This document shows positions 45,357 through 58,125 of a stretch of DNA of 64,000 nucleotides, piece by piece. The DNA lies in the NCBI GenBank assembly GCA_007258455.2, contig VDFB02018296.1:47788007-47852006 (forward strand), written 5' to 3'. This DNA is from Sequoia sempervirens (lineage: Eukaryota; Streptophyta; Pinopsida; Cupressales; Cupressaceae). The notes beneath the pieces are model-generated. The model searched no databases. It was not told the DNA's origin and saw nothing but the letters and a program-made list of their open reading frames with translations. Within the stretch, counting starts at the first letter, position 1; each line of letters starts with the position of its first letter. The translations under genes and the position numbers were made by a program.

Positions 45357-45832
45357 AGCGATGTACTTGTTGCGTTGGTTCAAAGAATAATCTTGTCATG
45401 ATCAAAATCAAAAAAATTCTGATTTTTTGGATGCCCCACTATTGCCCCAGTGAGAATAATTGCACTGGTATATTGCCCCCTCGAGATGTTGAATGGGAAT
45501 GCCAATTGCCAATCAAGATCGCGATAAAATGCGAGAGGAGTGGTTGATGTAGATGAATGGACATTCATTAGCTGTGGGTAGCTTCATGTACCAATTGGGA
45601 TAGAAATGTTAGTAAAGATAGAAGAATGAAAGAATGAGATGATCATGCAAATGGTGATGACTACTTGCCGTGGAGTTGGGATTTTCAAAGGGCGGATTTC
45701 CTTATGTTTGATAATACACGCAGTACAATGCATCAAGGTATTGAGAACCAGGATGGCATTGTACCTAGTGTGATGGACTTTGACTCGACAAATCGGATAG
45801 GAGTATTCTTGTTCACACCTAACATACGGAAC

Positions 45833-45932
45833 NNNNNNNNNNNNNNNNNNNNNNNNNNNNNNNNNNNNNNNNNNNNNNNNNNNNNNNNNNNNNNNNNNNN
45901 NNNNNNNNNNNNNNNNNNNNNNNNNNNNNNNN
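45833..45932. other. assembly gap (100 N)
   Basis: Exactly 100 N, the conventional placeholder for a gap of unknown size. The sequence on either side cannot be assumed adjacent. Confidence 0.99.
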
Positions 45933-48900
45933 TTTGGATTGCTTGGAGAAAGGAAAATTTTGCTTGGTCTTGAAGGAGTAGGGATTTGGAGCTCATCTTC
46001 AAACTTCTCTCATTGTTGGCTTGGATTTGAGGTAGGTTTTACTCTATCTTTATGTGTGTTTTCTTTTCATTTCTTTTACCTCTTTGTATGGAAGTTTGAG
46101 AACATGAGTTATATGGGTTGTTGTCCATTTATGTGTCTTTGCATTTCCTTGTGTTGGTTTGGGGTTGTATAGGATAAACTCACCCAATGTGGGAAGAGAA
46201 TCCTTGTGGGGGATAGGAATGTGTAGGAACCTCTATGGGGAGATTGTTCCTCCTTTGAGAAGGAGAGGCACAAAAAGGGTATGAGTACCCAAAATTGTTT
46301 CATGATAGTATGGTGTTTTGGGAAGATTGTTGTATGGAGGATGTATGATATGAAGAGCTTTATTGAATGGGTGGATTGGAGAAAAAGGAGGATTGTGTTG
46401 TTGGTTATTTCTACTTGCTAATAGGTCTCCCCATATGGAAGTGATGTCCACCTCTATCCCCATCTTTGGATTTATAAAGAATCCCTAAGTAAATGTGTGA
46501 ATCTTGGTTGGGAGTATTCTGTTTTGAGCATTGTGGTTTGAAATGGAATTTTGTTCTATTGTTGTGTGTACCTGGTATCTTGGTTACCTCCTAGCTCGGG
46601 GGGTGGTTGGTTTTCCAACCCAAGGTTGGGAGGTGAGCACACCCGAATGGCCATGAAAAGAAGTTCTGTGTATTCTCTTGCAGGATGTTGAAGGCTCATA
46701 GTTGAAAGTAGTTGTATTCTACTTGGAAAATGAGAAAAGAAAGGGATTAATGTGATCCTTTCCAATGTGATCTGTTGTGGCTGAATGTGTAAGTTTGAAA
46801 GACTGTCAAAAAAAAAAATGTGTAACTGAATGTAAATATGGAATCGTGCATTTCATTTATCTTTCAAAAATAAAATCAAAATGAAAGCAACATCATCTAG
46901 GCTATTGGGAACAAAGCATCATGTTGTAATCTTTCAAGTGGGATTCTCCCTGTGTACATATATAACATTTCTAAGGTCTGCAGATTTCTTTTCCTGTTCA
47001 TAGCTGTATTACCAAAATGAAAATTATTGTAAATAGATTATGCAAGTTGTGATTAAAAGAAAATTTCCTTTGAAGTAATGTAAAAAGGTTTTGAAAGGAA
47101 ATATATGGTCTTCAATGCTCATCTATGTTGCAGTTTGTGGATAGACATTTGAAAGATGAGCTTGTTCCTCTGTATGATCTATGTATAAGAAACAAAAAAT
47201 GCAATCAGTCTTATTGTTCTTGTCGTGGTAGTGCTTGTTGTAGTAATGCTTACAGTATTAATGATAAAGTCTGTGTGGCTGTCATAAAAAAGTATGTAAT
47301 CTGTTGTGAGTCTGTAAAATGCAAAATCATTTTACTATCAAGAAAGAAAAAAATTACTACCTATGCCGTGTGGGGAAATGAAATATAGAAATTGACATAC
47401 TTAGGCTTCCTTGTATGATCCTTTGCTGCAAATCCGTAATGTGCTTGCTTGAAATAAAGACTTGAAGCAAAGCTTACATAAGTGAAATTTATTCTGCAAA
47501 TGCATTCTGCTAGCATTGTTTTCTCATATATCTTAAAATGATAGCAAATCGATATTCTATGTCTAGTGAATAGATGAAATTCAGCTGCCAAGTGTAAAAT
47601 AGATTTCTGCAGTATGGTTATTCTGAAAACGTGATTAAAGAGACTGGGCGATAACATAGATTCTCAGTCCCATTAGAATCGGTATGATGAGCCAGTAGAT
47701 AGTTCCCCAATATATTTATACACATGTAGTATTAGATGGGGTCTCCGTAATACCTCACCTTGTATCGACCTCCTTGTTCAGGTGAGCATCTCTTATCCTT
47801 GTTAGAATGGAGCTGCTGCTCTCAGTTTAGAAATGTTAACTCGATCGACTAAAGAAAATCCCCTGTTGAGATGGAAACGCTAAGCCTGTGTTCAAAATTC
47901 GACACCAAATTTAACCAGTGATTTCAATTATAAACTGTGGTGCTTGGTAGGCATTGACTTTTGGTTGTGTGGAAAATTTTGGCCTCATACCTTTCACCTC
48001 TGCTGCGATTTAGTGGGGTTTACGCCGCTACTCATAAATACTAAAATATATTCTAGCCATAGCCTTGGTAGGCCATGATGGTGTAAGCCTTGTGCGCCTT
48101 ACAAGTTATTGAAGTGACAACTTGTAGGAAAGTCGTCACAATGTGATGTGTTCCAGACAATTTCATCCGCAGTGTCCTTAAATAGCCTAATCTAGGAATT
48201 TGTGGCCCTACCATTAATTAATAAACTGACTTTTCCTGAGATGTCGTTGAAGGAAGACATATCACTTCTCAAGTCGGCGCCATTGCAGCTCATCCCTCAA
48301 GTTGGTATTTAATTCTATTCCCAATTGGCTGCGTAGGTAATAGTTTGTCTGAGCGAGTAGTTGGGAAGATGCGACGGGAAGTTATAACTTGACTGTCATA
48401 AATGTCGTTGCCCAAGTGAAACAAAGGATCTACTAAAAAGATATGGCAGGTTCATCTAGACGTAAAAGTTGAAGAGCGAACAAAATGATCATTAAATTTT
48501 ATACTTTTTGTAGCGCTGGCCCTCTGTCATTCCTTAACTGCAAGAATAAATGAGCTTTCACCTCTCTTTTAATTGTCTAAGTAGGAGTAGTTTTTCACAT
48601 GTGATCTTTCGGTCAATTTATGCACAGTTGCTAATCCTATCATGGTGGTTCATCGGCTATCAATGAGAGATCTGTTGATTTCAAACTTACTTCCGTATAA
48701 TTAATATTAGTCAAAATAAACATTTCATTAGGCTCTGTGCAGTGTGCTATACCCATATTTCCATGATGTATTCATTATACATAATAGGATATTTAACTAA
48801 CTATTTATCTGTGATCTCTCAATTTTAATTTGACATTTTAGCAATCTGCACTATTTCTTATCTTCAATTCTTGTAGACAACGAAATATCAATAATACTAA

Positions 48901-51900
48901 GATTAATATTGTGAGTAATATTTTCACATCAATTAATATTAAAATAGCGAATACATGCCATAGTACAACACAATGGTCATAGCTTGCCTTCAGAGCTGAA
49001 GCCATTGCCTACAAACTTTCTGTTAGCTCTCGTGCTAGACGTAGGGTGCCCAGCTTGCATGGTGACAACAATTTTAACGTTACCTACTTCTGTGGTTTAA
49101 AATCTTGAGTTTCCAAGCTGACATGCAGCTTCCCACCACTCCTATGACAATATTTTAATAACAAGTATAGAGGTTGTGATATAAAAATTTTAAGCTTTTA
49201 TCTTAACGATTATATTATTATTATTTTTATTAGCGTAGAATTGTTAATGCTATGCTAGGGCTCCCATTTAATTCGATCAAAACAAATAAATATGGTACTG
49301 CCTTGTTTCATTTTCTACAATAGGTTGGGCAGCTAGCTTACTCTAAAACAAGCCTTAATAAATTCCACCTTATGTATATCTTTGGTGTTTAAAATTTTAA
49401 AAGGGGGTATTTCATAATCTTAAAAAGTTACACACATTAAAATATATACTTTAAAATAATAGAAAGAGGAGACTCTTAAGTCTAAGAAAGGAAAGGAATC
49501 GTGGTATTCTTCTTTTTAAAAAAGACTTAGGTTTAAACTTATTATTTTATATGACATTTATAAAGTATAATAGAAAAGAATTATATATAGCTTCTCATTT
49601 ATATAAAAATAAATTTTAATTGGGATATTTGCTTTACTTCTCTCTTTATATATATGTATATACATTTTATTATTAATTTTTAAGTGTATACTTGAAAAGG
49701 GATATATATTGGGATAATTTTAATGGTATTGTAAATTAAATAATTATTTATCAATTAAAATTGTTTAGGTTAAATAAATTTGATTTGAGAATCTCATGTG
49801 AATCACATTTGTATTATTGTTAATATGAACATGTAATTGATTATATCATTAATACTATGGAAAAATAATGCTAATTCTTTTGGGTTTGAAATAATAACAT
49901 TGTCACCAAAATGATAGACGATCTAAAGATGGGTTAATGATACTTCCATTTTTGTTGTGGAGCATGTTGTCAAAATGAGGTTTGATACCTATAGTCCATT
50001 TAAATTCGTTGGAACCTAGCATAACCTTAACCTAGTATTTAGGTCATCCCATCTTTGGTTTAAGGGAGTGCACAATAGATTTTACACACTCGATATCACT
50101 TCCTTCCCTTCCTTTTTTCTTAGACGATGTGATGTAAGTGAGGACGGTCATCCATCACCAAGAAATATGTATATGATGATACCATGTGTATGCATCATTA
50201 ACTCTATGAATGTATTATTTTGGTTTTTAAAAAAAAAAATTGATGGGTGTGCTTTTGCCCTTTGTGCCAAATTTATGGCATTCTGACCATGACACCTCCT
50301 CTATAGGGGTTGTGGGTCTCACCATTTCCCTAAGCAAAGAGAATAAACAAGACCCAGATAGATATTGACATGGCTATATAAACCCACATACTCAAATTTA
50401 TTTGCATAGAGACCCATCAGATAAACAAAACAAGGTTTATCTTAACACATGTAGAACAACCAACACATTGATTTAGAAACTCATTTTTATTTTGAAGGGT
50501 ATTATTCCTAATTAGGAATCAACAACCAACAAACAACAAACAATAAATAGAAAACAATAATAGAAAAAAACAACACCAAAATTTTAAAGGATTGAACATA
50601 AATGATGATAAGCCACAAATAACAAAAACTTTAAAGAGAGGAACAAACGTACCTTTCAAACAAAAGCATCCATGGGAAGATAATTAAATCCTATCTTCTA
50701 CGTTTTCACCAAGACCATTGTCATGCTCTCTTAGAAATTCCTCCTCAAGAAAGCACCAAATCCCCCCCCCCCCGCCCCCCACCCATCATTTTCTTTACTA
50801 ACCATAAAAATTCCAAAAAAATAAATCCTAACCCTCTCCCCACCTACCCTCTTTACTAACCATAAAAATTCCAAAAAAATTAATCCTAACCCACTTTCTA
50901 ACCCTCTCCCCACCTATCCTAACATATTGGTAATTGGTTTATGGCTTCAAATTTTGCCAAATAAACAAAAACAAATTAAAAAGTTCCTAAATAAAATATC
51001 CCACTACATGATTGAGTTATGATCCTTTTAATTTAGGGTGAATATATGAAAATTAAAATATAGATGGTCCCCTCTACAATAAATAGAGTATTTTATTTTA
51101 TTTGTATGGTGAAATCTAGCTAGTGGAAGGAATGTCATTATGTACAATGGAATATATACTCAACTTAGGTGGCAAGGTGATTTGGTATACATGGCATTGA
51201 CAAGTGGGTCAAGTGGTAGCTAATATGTTTGTTCCACATTGTGAGGTGTATACAAATGATTAGAACATTACATGGTTGTGTGTCTCAAGACTAATATCTC
51301 TCATCATTAGATACAAGATCTAAAGGGTACATAACATACAATTAGTAGTTGAAGATCCTATCCTAGTTATTAGTATTATAGATAGTAGTGAATTCTACTA
51401 CCAAAATATGTGCAAGGAATATTATGTTTGTATTATTGAATATTGGATACACATTTTTGTGTATATTACACTTATAAGGATGAGCCACCAATAGGTGGGT
51501 AGAAAATTAGTAAAATTTAGGATATTAATAGAAAATGATATTGAACCAAATATTTATAGCACTAGAAGAATAAAGAGGGGTAATTATTATGTATAAGGTG
51601 CTCATAATGCCTTTGTACCACCCATGAATACATATTCAACAATGGATTGAAAAATAAAAATTAAACCAAAAATATAGTGACCTCATAATACATATAAAAT
51701 CCTGGCCAAAATAAAACCATCAATTTTATAAAATAAAAAATTCAAACCTCCAACTAAAGAATATACCATGGTGTATTCCCCATAACTAACCAAGAAAAAC
51801 TTTAAAACCCACCCAAATAAGTTGATTCAAAATGGTCATGTTTATAGTCAATAGTAGGTTTCTTTGTGTTGTCAAGATCAATGGTATACTCCAATTCAAT

Positions 51901-53650
51901 CCAAGGTGTATTGTGTTATAAATTATTGTCATTGATGTTAAAAGTTGAAGAAGGAAATTGTTAAAGGTGAAAGGCCACTATATCACTATCCTTTCTCTAG
52001 ATCTTATAGCTGCCTTCCAACCTCCTTGTATTTGTGCCACCCTTAAAGGAGTTGAAATAAAATATTTTTAAAATTCTTGCTAAGTTTGACTCTCCATATT
52101 GGCACCATGTAATGAAGGATAATAAATTTAATTTAAATATTTCCTAATTGGTTGAACTAATTTTAGTGTCTCTTGGAAGATGATACATCACCCTTAATGA
52201 TCACCCCTTTGTGACTTGAAATTTTTTTAAGGATTTTTTAATTGACCTATGTAAATAACCTCCTTTGGAAGATTTATATAATTTAAATTAAATTATTATA
52301 AGACTGACCTAAGTAAAGAATCAACTTTCTTGTGAAGAGGCATTAATAATATATTTAAGAGACAAAAAGTGGAAGGTTTGAAAGCAAGTTTTGCAATGAG
52401 ATATTAAAATAATTTGTAGCAGATATACAATAGTTTTGGATTTTATTTTAAATATATGGAATAAAAGGAAGATCATTGAAAAAAAAATCTAAAAAATCAT
52501 CCCATGTAAGACCAAAATATTCTTGAGTATAAAAATATTTTTTTGAACATTTTTGGTGGGGATATTATAGCTAATTTAAGATAAGATTTATGTGGAACAT
52601 AAAAGTATATTTTTTTATTATAATTATGAAGCACATTAGAGATAATATTATATAGCATATTTAAGAAGAATAATAGAGACAATTTATGAATACTCTATGA
52701 AGACTCTATAGTAATATTTATGATGATCTTATGGGAATATCTATGAAGATCTTATGAGAAGAAATTTAGAGTATTTATAAAAGATTCTAAATGTGATCTA
52801 AGGAAGAATCATAGCATACATTTCAAGGTGATCTATATAAGTTTTCAAGGATGATTTGAGAAGATTTCTTAGATTGGTTTTTGAGGAAGATAAATACTTT
52901 TTTTATTGATGTTGGTGAATCTTATCAAAATATATTAGTTTAAATCTCCATGACTTAGTGCTAGTTTGTAGAGATTGGTCTCTTTAGTAGGTTGGTTCCT
53001 GCAAATATTATAAGTAGGGATTTTTTTCTCCAATGGGTTGGTTTCTACAAAGATTGTAAGAGAGGTTTCATATAAGGAAATTTTTTTTGTGGTTTTCACC
53101 TATAAGGCTTTTGCACCATAGAAAAAAGTACCCTTTGCTTGACATGGGAATAATTCATGATAAATTGGACTTAATGAGGCCTTGATTCAAGCATTGTGAG
53201 GAATTTTATGCACCCACACTAGGTTTTGGACCCTTGCAAATTGAATAACATGTTTTTATTAATGTCATGTAAGGGTGTTGTAAAGTCTTGTAAAGAACTT
53301 TCACACTTTTATAGACTTAAGAAATTGGTTTCTCCCTAATTCAACATTATAAAATGTGTTTAATAACATTATCACATCAATTTAGAAGGCTTGTATCTTA
53401 AACTTAATGATAAACTAGTTTTGTAATGTGTCCCAAACATTCACATTGGTTCTTGTGCCTTCCTAGGCTATGTGGACCTCCTTTAGTGTTGTAAAGTGTG
53501 TTCAAATCACACTTTCACATTGAATTTTGTGTCTCAAGCCCTAATTGACCTTGAAATCATCACTAATAGGACCCTATTAACCCATATTGTGCACTCTAAG
53601 GATTAAATTGATCAAATACCTAACAAAGTTGCAATTTAAACCTTATTTCC
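45933..53650. other. non-coding stretch without a recognised gene
   Basis: No frame here shows recognisable protein content on either strand. It holds simple repeats, long AT-rich tracts (49180-49760) and a C tract. No element termini could be paired. Short Cys-rich or Leu-rich frames near 47.1-47.7 kb look like chance. Confidence 0.45.
50762..50930. repeat. poly-C tract and 61-bp tandem duplication
   Basis: A run of ten or more C with a single G interruption (50762-50779) is followed by two copies of TTTACTAACCATAAAAATTC then CAAAAAAAT(A/T)AATCCTAACCC and CTCTCCCCACCTA. On the minus strand the poly-G run is a possible sequencing trouble spot. Confidence 0.8.
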
Positions 53651-53689
53651 TTATCTCCTGGCATCTTAGCTATCAAAATAGTCCCTATG

Positions 53690-55213
53690 GGACCCATTCA
53701 CCATGCATGGAGAATCAGTCCCATCTAGGTGGGACCCATTCACCATGGGTGGTGAATGAGTCCCATTTGGCCCAATTTTGACCTTTGAGCGAGAAAAAAG
53801 TGACATTTAAGTTTATTATTTCTCCATGTCGGCCTGTGATGAGGTATTAACAAGTGAAATAGGTAAATTTCCTATAAATATAAGTCTTTTAACCCTAATT
53901 CACATCTCTCATCATTCATTCATCCATTATTCTTCCATCTCAAGTCAAACAACTTAGGGTTTTATCATTTCAAGGTATTAACACATCAATTTTAAGACAT
54001 TCAAGGACTATTCTTCATGTTTTGTTGTAGAATTTCAAGATAAAACATCATGGAAAGGTAATCAACTCCATTATTGCATGTTTCATTACATTATTTCATC
54101 ATTTTGGTTTAATTACCTAAAAGGGGTTTGACCAAGGTAAACCCCCATGCCCTAACATTCAACATTTATCTCCCTTCTCTTGTTTGTTCGCAGATTTAGG
54201 CATCTTGGAAGCTTATAAATCATTAGGAATCAAGTTGCAAGGTTGATCAAATCTTATCTTCATTCAACAAGTCAAAATATAAACAAAAACTCATTTTTAG
54301 GTTCGAAAATCAGAGTTTCAAAAGCGGACACCTATAGGAAGCCAAAGTGCAGACCAAGAGCTCCAGATTCCACCTTTGAATATTCAAAAATTCAAAAGTT
54401 CACCATGTGTGGTGAATGAGTCCCACTCCAAGGTTAGTTTTTTGTTTTCTATATTTTTAGATACCCTTTTGTCTGAAATGGGTTCTAGAACAGTTTTACA
54501 AAACTAGGACTAATTTGCCCATAATGGAAAATGAGTCCCACCAGGCCTGAAAAATCAACATCAACAGTATTTCAAATGTCATTCCCAGTCTCCATCCATA
54601 TTTTAGGTGCACACTTTTGGTTTTCTCAAGTTTTGTTACAGTTTGCATTCATTTTTAGGTGTTTATGCAATACACAATGTGTTTCCAAACATTCTTCGTT
54701 TCTGTAGTTTCCATTCATTAATCAGTTTATCTTATTAGTTTCTTGCATTCAAACATTGTATCTAGGTATATTGCATCCATATTCCATCCATAATTATATT
54801 GACTTTGAATGTAACATGAGCATTTTGGCCTTTCTTTCTCCTTTTAGGTGAAAAACCCTAGAAGTGTTAGAAAGAACTAGGGTGCCAAAAATCTATGTTA
54901 CATTTTGGTGAACCTTCTTTTTTGAATACCTTCTTTTCTGATTTGGAGTCCATAATACATCTAGCTTTCATTGAGCTCGCATTAGGGTTTGCATTAATTA
55001 ATTTGCATGCTAGGTTTCAAATTTTGCATTCACATAAACTGCATTTAGGTTGCATTTTTAGCATATAATTTCATATAATTTTTTTCAATTCTACATTTTT
55101 CATTTAGGTCTGCATCATAGCACTCAGAAAACATCACAACCGTTCAAAAATTTCTAAAAATTCTAAAAAAAAGTCCATATTGGGACTCATTCGCCACCCT
55201 AGGCGAATCAATC
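53690..55213. repeat. recurrent palindromic motif GGGACTCATTCNCCA..TGGNGAATGAGTCCC
   Basis: Full copies at 53690-53727, 53731-53766 and 55186-55213, and half copies near 54403-54430 and 54527-54550. Each half reads (G)GGAC(C/T)CATTC(A/G)CCA or its complement GGTGAATGAGTCCCA. Copies vary in the central 4-8 bases. A TATA-like box (CTATAAATATAAG) near 53873 suggests the block belongs to an LTR or leader of the plus-strand ORF that follows. Confidence 0.75.
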
Positions 55214-55499
55214 CCTTCTCACCCCTGAAACAATCTTTTACAGAGCTGAAAACCCTATTTTTATGCTTCTATTTGCTGCCATCAATTATCTATATCACTT
55301 GGTTGACTTTTTGTAACATCAATTTCATTAGATTTAGCTTACATTAGCTCATTTGATGCATGGTTTCAATTTCAATTTTGCATTCTCATATTGAACATTA
55401 CATAGCATAATCAATCAATTATCATCTAAAAATTGCATTTCATTTTAGCCTTTTACATTGCATTTTGAGTTAGCATAGATTGTTCTTTCAAAATTTTAG

Positions 55500-56440
55500 T
55501 TTCAATCTTCTCCAAATTTGCAAAGAAAAAGTTAGTCAATAAGCATGATCATCATTCATTTAATACATGTCCTAGTTATGAGAGTCTCTTAGCACAAGCA
55601 AGTGAAAATGATAATGCTAACCTTAAACTCACACCCTCTCCTATCTCCCCTATTTGTGTGGATAAGGTGATAGAAGAGAATACAAACATAGATACTTATA
55701 ATGATCATAATTGTGCTTCTCCTAATACCTCTCCTTTTAGTGACAAAGGTATCTTGGCAAAAGAAGATACAATCATTGAGCATCATGAGGATTTTGTTTG
55801 TCCTTCTCCTTATCCCCTTTGGGAAGATATTTTAGCATAAGAGAATGAAATCATAGCAACATTTTTAAACATCACCTTACCTAATTTCCATTGTGAGGAT
55901 AATTTTGAGGAAGATAAGATTATAAATGATAAAGATGTGTTGGTCTACAACAACCCTCTTTATGATCCTTCCCCTATCTATCCTATTTTTGAAGGCATTC
56001 AAAGAAAAAGGCATGATGTTGTAAATGCTCATGATAATCACATTTGTTCTTCTCCTAGTATCTCTCCTAGTTGTGAAGATGATACTTTGTTGTTAGAAAA
56101 TGCAACCAATGAGAGTCATGAGAATCTTAGTTTCTCTCTTTCACCTAAGGAAAACCTTAATGAGCAAGCCAATTTTCCCATTGATCATCCTTAAACTTGC
56201 GATGAAGTCCTTTTAAAAGAACCAACCTTAGAATGTCAAAAAAAATTGTTTTGTAGTTCTCCTCAAAACCCTCCTCCTAGGAAGGATATCATGATGCAAG
56301 ACAAGAACCACAATAATGATATAGACTCTCACTTGCTAAGGGATGTTAACATTATTCAACCTAAACTCATCCTTTACCCCCCTTCACATAAACCTCCACC
56401 TCAAAACAAACCCGAACTTGTCCTTTTACCCATCTAAGAA
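55500..56440 (+). pseudogene. Pro/Ser/Asp-rich ORF of LTR-element type
   Basis: One frame with only a few stops gives repeated acidic and Pro/Ser-rich modules: NCASPNTSPFSDKGI, FVCPSPYPLWEDIL, HICSSPSISPSCEDD, LSFSLSPKENLNE, LFCSSPQNPPPRKD, KLILYPPSHKPPPQNKPELV. The (F/H/N)xC(A/P/S)SP theme recurs about five times with 60-100 residue spacing, so the protein grew by internal duplication. No catalytic domain, Cys knuckle or membrane segment is seen. Stops at 55838 (TAA) and 56192 (TAA) fit decay. A purine-rich stretch (CCCAAAAGGGGGCTTAAG) about 35 bp after its end may be a PPT. Likely the non-standard internal ORF of a non-autonomous LTR element; function unknown. Confidence 0.45.
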
Positions 56441-56683
56441 TCAATGTATACTTGGGGTAAGTGCACCAAGATGGTTCCCAAAAGGGGGCTTAAGTGGCCA
56501 CTTTTTTTCTTGAAATCAAGAAATACTGACCTTGGACATGAAATTGAGGATAGTTACACTCAAAATTGAGATGGAACAAAACAAGGATTGAAGTGCTTCA
56601 AGTCTACTTCCTAAACTACTAATTTATTTTGAAAATGGTTGAGATTAAGGGGTTAAAATAAGGGATGTACACAAATTGGTGTT

Positions 56684-56783
56684 NNNNNNNNNNNNNNNNN
56701 NNNNNNNNNNNNNNNNNNNNNNNNNNNNNNNNNNNNNNNNNNNNNNNNNNNNNNNNNNNNNNNNNNNNNNNNNNNNNNNNNNN
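56684..56783. other. assembly gap (100 N)
   Basis: Exactly 100 N. It removes the left end of the left LTR (about 70 bp by comparison with the right LTR) and the left target duplication of the element that follows. Confidence 0.99.
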
Positions 56784-58125
56784 TTTGTGTTTTTTGCAAG
56801 TTTTTTGGTTTTTTATGTTTTTGATGGATTTTTGACAAATAACAGCAAGTTGCGATTTTACTAATAAATGCTTGAAAAATTCATAAAAATCACAGAACAT
56901 GAAATATGCGTAGGATTTGATCAGAGGAAATATGCGCATCAATTTATTGAAGTTTTAGAGGATTTACAATATCAAGAATGAACATTTAAATGAAAATATT
57001 AATTTATTATAAGGAACCTGGTTTCTTTTTGCAGCCGCCTGAAGCAGTGATGAAGAAGTACGGCTGAAAGAAATACTGAGTCTCTGGTCCCCGAAAACCA
57101 ATGTTGAACCTCTGAAAAACCAAGGCGCACCCCAAACTGATGAATGAAGCTGAGTTTTGAGGGTTTCCACTGACAAATGAAAAAGTACGGCTTGCTGGTA
57201 CAGGAAAAGTACGGTCTGACAGCAGCAATCAATGAAGTACGGATTCTCTCAATAATTGCCAGATCTCTGTGGTATGAACTCTGTGAAGTCGCCTCTACTG
57301 CAAGATGTTTATTCTCTGTCGATCCTCTGTATAAATGACTCAATGAACTCAATCTGTGACTCCTGAATGAAGTCACCAAGATGCACGCTTCAGCTGGTAT
57401 TGCACAGCCTCAGTCTGCCAAATCTCTGAAGAGGTTTCGTTCTCCAGAAACGCTCGTCTGCCAGAAACCCTAAGGTTTGCAAACTCCGATGCTCAGAGCA
57501 AAAGACAAATTAGAATAACATTTCATAATAGTTCGATTTTGTCTTGACTGCAAAATATATATCCTCTTCAATAAAATTCGACCCAATGCTCTTTTTTAAT
57601 AATCATTTAATAAAATGATTAAATTCGTCTTTTCAAGACTTAGGAGAAATCATTAATAATTAATTGGCGTCTTACTTTAATGAATAATAAATATTCATTA
57701 AGTCAAAATTTAATATTTATTATAAAGTATAATAAATACTTTAGAACAAGCCAAATTAATTAAATATTTTAATATTTCAATAAAAGTGACTTTCAGTATA
57801 AAGTCAAATTATTAAATGTTAATAATTGATTAAATACCCTTATTTCTCCATCTAATCATCAAGAAATTTCTTTGGTAGGTCGATTAAATTTGAAAGAGTT
57901 GAACCCGGGTGCCGGAAATAGCGGCTTCCGCTGACCTAACTTTCTAAAATAGAAAGTTCTGAAAAAGCTCTACGGAAGATTGAGCCCAACACGCCTGTGG
58001 CTGGAGCTACCAAACACTGAGTAACTGCCTCCGATGATCCTCTGCACACCCTGTCAGCCTACGAGGATCGAAATTATAGGCTAACTCCCTCGACAAACAG
58101 TGTCAGCTAAAACGGGGACATGACA
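56784..58125 (-). repeat. 3' LTR (left edge lost in gap)
   Basis: 1342 visible bases matching 60867-62227. Closely matching for about the first kilobase and the last 120 bp, but 57783-58005 is full of substitutions and small deletions relative to the right copy. Ends ..ACATGACA beside the PPT. Confidence 0.92.

Noticed and set aside
45665..46002. Open frames running through the first N gap
   Set aside because: Stop-free only because N cannot be translated; the gap size is arbitrary. The same applies at 56619-56942.
47125..47388. Cys-rich plus-strand frame (CNQSYCSCRGSACCSN)
   Set aside because: No signal peptide, no regular Cys spacing of a known family, AT-rich codons and no supporting context.
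57001..57480. Second copy of gag or protease in the left LTR region
   Set aside because: All similarity to the right side is LTR to LTR; no internal sequence is duplicated.
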